The translations under genes were made by a program, and so were the position numbers. This document shows, piece by piece, positions 59,826 through 64,000 of a DNA stretch of 64,000 nt. Location: positions 310,001 through 374,000 of the forward strand of contig JAMYGW020000001.1 of the NCBI GenBank assembly GCA_025617375.2. Reading direction: 5' to 3'. Below the pieces are notes generated by a model, which worked only from the letters and a program-made list of their open reading frames with translations, ran no database searches and was not told the origin of the DNA. How positions within the stretch are numbered: the first letter of the stretch is position 1; each line of letters starts with the position of its first letter. Origin of the DNA: Acarospora socialis. Lineage: Eukaryota; Ascomycota; Lecanoromycetes; Acarosporales; Acarosporaceae.

Positions 59826-61908
59826 GTCAAGCGGGAGAGAGGAGCTTATGCATGGTCGCGCAAGAAAGAGCCGTTCGGTTATAAATTGCCTTTCTACCGC
59901 GTCTTCGAGGCAAGCATCTTGTCAGGGAAGTGACGCTTGATGGCTCCCCATACAATTGGGCCAATGTCAGCGATCCAGCCTGACATTGATCCAAAGGACT
60001 TGGCGCACATATCTATTTCGGCCGTTGCTCCTATTTCTGTTTTCTTCTTCACTTTAACATCTTGTATGATCTCCGCATCAACACGAGGTACATACCTGGC
60101 ATTAAGCTAGAAATCCGATAACCTGTTATCCAGCGTTTCTATTGAATACACATCGAGCTGTGACACATCTTGTCCCTCCGACTTGCTATCTCACATCTGA
60201 CACGGCTAGAGCCAACCAGAGCTCGGCCCCGTTGGAACAGTGCAGCCAGCCTGGCTTAGTCGCGTCTTCGGTCTTCCTTAGTCGCCATCTCTTGCTGGAG
60301 AAGCAGCAACGTATTCCTTGTTATACGACACAAGACTAACGAATACTTAACTGGCCGAGCTCCACTTACTACTCTTTTCAGCTAGTCCCTTGATACTGTA
60401 GTATAGAATCCAGCTCTCCTAATCGACTAATGTTTTATCATTAGTTCACTCCGTAGAATCTTGTCCCTGACCACCACGTTGTGAGCATCAGACCAGGCCG
60501 CAATTCAAGAACAGCCGATGGCTACGTTGCAATAGCTGTCGGGGGCCAGCTTTGAGCGGATCATGAAAAAGCGAGCCAGCGCCCTTATAAATCTCTTGAT
60601 GTCCATTTCCAGAGTTAGTTTGGCTCAGGGGCATCCGGGTAAATCAATGTTCAGCGCCAGCGCGCTTTCTTGCTCCCACATGGTCCAAACTGACCAATGG
60701 AGCGGCTTAGATCACCTGATTCAAGCCTCCCAACAAGCGCCTGCTCCTACCTTTCGTGCGCTAAAAGATCGGATTACTAAGCCAAGGTAAGGTACAGGGT
60801 CATGACACTGCGGCCTGCAGGTTGCATATGGAAAATCCGCTACTCCTGGATTGCACAGACGAAATCTGTATGAGAAAACCAGAATTCAGAACTATATTAG
60901 TCATTTTAGCAGATGGAACCACAGCCCGCAGTGTCATAACCCTGTAGGTACCTATTCCGAACTGTCGGAAGCGAGGCCTGCACCGTAGATGAGAATAATG
61001 CTTGCGTGGTTCGTCGACATTCCCAAGCTAGCTATTCAAGTCGGCTTTTCATAGCCCTTGACTTTGCCTGTATTAGCACCCGACTTATATGAAAGCTCTT
61101 AAGGATTCCGACACTGGGCAGCGTCATGTACGTACATCGTTAGCTGCCTTCGGCGATGACCACCAGCCGCCCAAGTTAGTATGCTGAACCAGGTCTCGGT
61201 CATATCAGCTGTCAGAAGGGTGCAGTCTGTGTAGGTAGTCATACAAGTAGTGTTATGATCATTATTGACATTAAGAAGGTGAAAGGACTAAGTACGAATA
61301 TGGTGTTTTATCCACGCGTGCTGCCACTATGCGTAATCGGGACGAACACCATTATTCTCGAGTCCATGCCGAAATAGGACTGAATACCGAGTCCGTCCGA
61401 CATCAGCTCATACATTCGCCTCCATTCGACTTTCAATGTGGTCTTGTTTGGCATGCGGACACTAAATCATCGGGATCCCTAGCGCTGAAGATGTGTGTTG
61501 TCGGTATGCCCTTTTTGTCGGAGGCCGGGATAAATTGTTCAGAGATTCAAGAGCTTTTTTCGGCTCACCTGGCGCACATTACAAACTTGGTTTAGGCCAT
61601 TAGACCGGCGTCAAACAGGTAGACTCATCGCCTTTCTTTCTGTTCAAAAGGAATCGGAAGTCCCTTATCTTGCTTGACAGTCACCCCTTTCAGCAGTCAA
61701 CAATTCGTTCCGACAACAAGAAGTCCGATGATGAGAGAAGTGCCAATGGGAAGTCCGATAAACATCTATAAGATCAGGCTCCGCCGCTCTGAGGTTCTAT
61801 CTCCAACGGACAGTTCAGTCTTCAGTTCTGCAAATCCCATCCCAATCTTATTTCAATATCTTTTATACATCACCTACATACCTCATATCACAACCCAAGA
61901 ACTTCAAG
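59826..61908. other. Intergenic, contains a MITE
   Basis: About 2.1 kb without a supported gene. It contains the 150-bp MITE listed separately. ORFs of 65-98 codons (e.g. 61329-61595) show no family resemblance. Confidence 0.5.
60795..60944. mobile_element. 150-bp MITE with TA target sites
   Basis: The ends are inverted over 23 bp: CAGGGTCATGACACTGCGGC on the left pairs with CAGGGTTATGACACTGCGGG read from the right, with two differences in 23. TA flanks both ends. No coding capacity. Size, ends and TA sites fit a Stowaway-like MITE mobilised by a Tc1/mariner transposase. The ends differ from those of the larger element at 55.6 kb beyond the first few bases, so it belongs to another family. 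Confidence 0.85.
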
Positions 61909-62351
61909 ATGTCTTGGCCCAACGAAACCTCCAAATCTACCTCAACAGGAGGTCCTACCCAGCCGGGTGAGGGTGACGGAAGCTCTAATGCGACTAGAAG
62001 CGGCAGTGGACAAGGCGGGTCCCAGAATCAGACCGGCGGACCGTCCTATATGGAGCTCATGGGGTTGAACGGTATGCTAGTTCATCATAATCTGCCTTAT
62101 AGCTCTTCACAAAGCATATGACCACCTGACTCTGCTTTCCCTCATACTGTTTCATGTTAGAAATACTCACTTACTGTGGCATTAAGGTGACATGGGACTA
62201 TCTGACAACAATCCTCAAGCTCCTCGCCAGCCTTCCCAATCCTCATCCATCAATGCACAAGACGGCTCTCAGCGCTCGGCTCGCGGCTCAGGTTAGATCC
62301 AGATGTCAACCTAACCAGCCTATCGCAGGTGGGCTCAATATCGGCAGATGA
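61909..62351 (+). CDS. Small hydrophilic orphan protein (96 aa)
   Basis: Three exons, 61909-62071, 62187-62291 and 62329-62351, give 96 aa. All junctions are GT-AG in matching phase 1 and each remainder completes a Gly codon. The protein begins MSWPNETSKSTSTGG and is almost wholly Gly, Ser, Gln, Asn and Pro, with one short patch (PSYMELMGLNGDMGLSDNN) that could be a binding motif. No signal peptide or membrane segment. I do not recognise the family. The consistent splice model is the main support; the low-complexity composition leaves doubt. Confidence 0.5.
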
Positions 62352-63028
62352 AGAAGCGAAGGACATCTCTGCAGAAATGGCGCTAGGGGACGGAGCTGGA
62401 GCATGTTGATTCACTTCTTTTATTTCGTTTGTAGACTATGCGGTTTTGCTTTGACCTTCCGCCTTGTCTGTTATTATCGTATGTATCTGAGCTGCTGAAG
62501 AAATTCAAGGGGAGAAAGAGAAGCATGAGGTTCAAGTCAGAGCCGAGGTCTGTTGCTTTTTCTAATCAAGTCATTCTACGGAGGCACAGCCCACTGGTTA
62601 GGTATGCCGCACTCACTAATTCAATGACTAAGCAATCTAAGAACTTCATCAGCCGTAACATATTTGTCTTGAGCGATACATCTTTTGCGACTTTATAGCT
62701 GATTACTTTCTTTCATGTATTATATCTACTCAGCAACATTTCATATAGATTAAAATTGAAGAGAAAAAATTTGCTTAACTGGAAGTCGATTTATATGATT
62801 GCACACAAAAGAGTAAAAAAACTGACTAGTCTTAATCAGCCATTAGCGCTGCGGCATAACTAGTGGGCCGTGCCTCCGTATTCAAATGCACATACTCTCG
62901 CAACATATATCAAAGAGTACACTGCATATGCGTATGACTGAAATACTAGCTAGTAGAATTTATTACACTTTGGGAACCGCAGTTCCATAGAGCACTGGAC
63001 TAGTTGTGTTACATATATGCTAATATAA
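62352..63028. other. Intergenic before foldback element
   Basis: This is 677 bp, moderately AT-rich. An 86-codon ORF at 62438-62698 has no recognised relative. No RNA gene seen. Confidence 0.5.
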
Positions 63029-63461
63029 GGGATTTGATACACGTAGACCCCTACTTACTAGTCATAGACCCCTCATTTACTAATCATAGACCCCCCCAAA
63101 TCGGGAAGTAGTTCCAGGCTTTCATGCCTAAACCCACCCCTAAACCCACCCCTAAACTCACACCTAAACCCATGTCTGGACTCACACCTCCACAACGTGT
63201 GTCTGTCCTCTAAGTTCTACACTTTGTCAAATTCTTTTATCATATTCTCACTGTTCTAACTGTCCTTGCTGTCTTTTTTCAACTCTCTTCACTGATTTGG
63301 AGGTTGAGAAGTCTTGTTGGTTCGAATATTCAGTTTAGGGGTGGGTTTAGGGGTGGGTTTAGGCATCAAAGCCTGGAACTACTTCCCGATTTGGGGGGGT
63401 CTATGATTAGTAAATGAGGGGTCTATGACTAGTAAGTAGGGGTCTACGTGTATCAAATCCC
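63029..63461. mobile_element. 433-bp foldback/MITE with 130-bp inverted arms
   Basis: Left arm 63029-63158 and right arm 63332-63461 are reverse complements over 130 bp with a single difference. The arms begin GGGATTTGATACACGTAGAC and end inside, toward the 173-bp centre, in three copies of a CCTAAACCCACC-like unit. No coding frame. I see no clear target-site duplication. Arms this long and this similar suggest recent insertion or continued gene conversion. Transcripts crossing it would fold into a long hairpin. Confidence 0.9.
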
Positions 63462-63480
63462 CAATTTATATATGGTGGTC

Positions 63481-63517
63481 GCTCGGGTCAGTACTTGTGA
63501 CTTGACCTGACCCGAGC
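63481..63517. repeat. Short inverted repeat (10-bp arms)
   Basis: GCTCGGGTCA at 63481-63490 is the exact reverse complement of TGACCCGAGC at 63508-63517, with a 17-bp spacer. It lies 20 bp right of the foldback element and about 300 bp before the metal transporter start. It may be a hairpin or a binding palindrome. Confidence 0.7.
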
Positions 63518-63820
63518 CATGTAATTTATGGGGAAATAAATTACACATTCTGGTAATTTATGACCAGGGCAACCCAAAGATGGTGTGTTACATGTGATAT
63601 ATGTAATCTACTTTTTGTTACAGGGTGTGCACGGATGGAATACTGACAGCGGGCTTCAATCTGAGCAAATAAGTTTGGTGGCTTACTCAACTGCATACCA
63701 TTCTTCAGCACTCGGACAACTGCAGCTGCTGAGAATTGGTATCGCAGTAGAGATGTGGTGGTTAAGGAGGGTTCGTTAGGATATTCAAGACAGTCGACCG
63801 GAGATCATCAGGTTGTCACA

Positions 63821-64000
63821 ATGTTGGACGGCTTGTTCACGCTGCTTGCCCTGAGTGTTGTTATGGCTGTTGCGTGAGTAGACTGTCGGTCTGATTTCTA
63901 CATTATCGAGCTAAACAGTTGAACTTCAGGTCCTTCTTTGCCGGCGCCCTTCCTCTCTCCTTTTCCCTGTCTCAGTCACGACTCCGTCTTATATCAACTA
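63821..64000 (+). CDS. ZIP-family metal (zinc) transporter, 5' end only
   Basis: Exon 1 is 63821-63873 and exon 2 begins at 63930 and runs off the window; the intron is GTGAGT...TTCAG with matching phase. The translation starts MLDGLFTLLALSVVMAVA and continues SFFAGALPLSFSLSQSRLRL. The block F(F/L)AG.LPL.FSLS.S.LRL following a hydrophobic first helix is characteristic of ZIP9/ATX2-type transporters, which move zinc or manganese across Golgi or related membranes. The assignment rests on about 40 residues. Confidence 0.75.

Noticed and set aside
63121-63180. CCTAAACCC-like units as a telomere or chromosome end
   Set aside because: They occur in both arms of the foldback element in opposite directions and are followed by ordinary genic sequence, so they are part of the repeat.

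Overview
The window is nuclear DNA of a filamentous ascomycete (Pezizomycotina). The evidence is densely packed genes cut by many 45-80 nt introns with CTAAC/CTGAC-type branch sites, a velvet-family regulator (VelC type), a HET-domain gene, a long-N-terminus Zn2Cys6 regulator, and AT-rich, ORF-free transposon remains of the kind left by RIP (repeat-induced point mutation). I cannot fix the class (Dothideomycetes, Eurotiomycetes and Lecanoromycetes all remain possible). No rRNA, tRNA or CRISPR was recognised.

Region 1 (1-46.6 kb) is conserved core genome. In order: a DUF6536 membrane protein cut by the left edge (-), a RING/RGG/RS protein (-), CTP synthase (-), velvet regulator VelC (-), a mitochondrial TPR/Sel1-like protein (-) divergent from a UTP16/Bud21-like U3 snoRNP protein (+), an RMD1/RMD8-type DUF155 protein (+), an INO80-type HMG-box protein (-), the mitochondrial phosphate carrier (-), the F-box/WD40 protein Cdc4 (-), chaperonin subunit CCT8 (-), the mitochondrial protease OMA1 (-), a Far1/Ste5-like RING-PH-vWA protein (-), pyruvate dehydrogenase E1 alpha (+) and histone acetyltransferase HAT1 (-). 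I rebuilt exon structures from splice signals and family conservation; coding lengths sum to whole codons for every complete model. Two long gene-poor stretches interrupt this part: 11.5-15.9 kb, upstream of velC and rich in AGGTAGGTA-type repeats, and 38.2-43.2 kb.

Region 2 (about 47-63.5 kb) is an accessory stretch: a HET-domain gene that looks broken, a second decayed gene of unknown family with RIP-like stops, an intact TauD/TfdA-like dioxygenase, an intact kinase-fold protein, a RIP-eroded Tc1/mariner-size element with 35-bp inverted ends, a Zn2Cys6 regulator, a 150-bp MITE, a 96-aa orphan protein and a 433-bp foldback element with 130-bp arms. A ZIP-family metal transporter begins at the right edge.

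The genes do not form one pathway. The core part mixes housekeeping functions: CTP synthesis, mitochondrial energy and quality control, chromatin and ribosome biogenesis, and SCF-dependent proteolysis. The most unusual signals are in splicing: a candidate AT-AC intron in CTP synthase, two GC-AG introns, and a stop-free in-frame intron in the Far1-like gene. The inverted-repeat elements of the accessory part come next.
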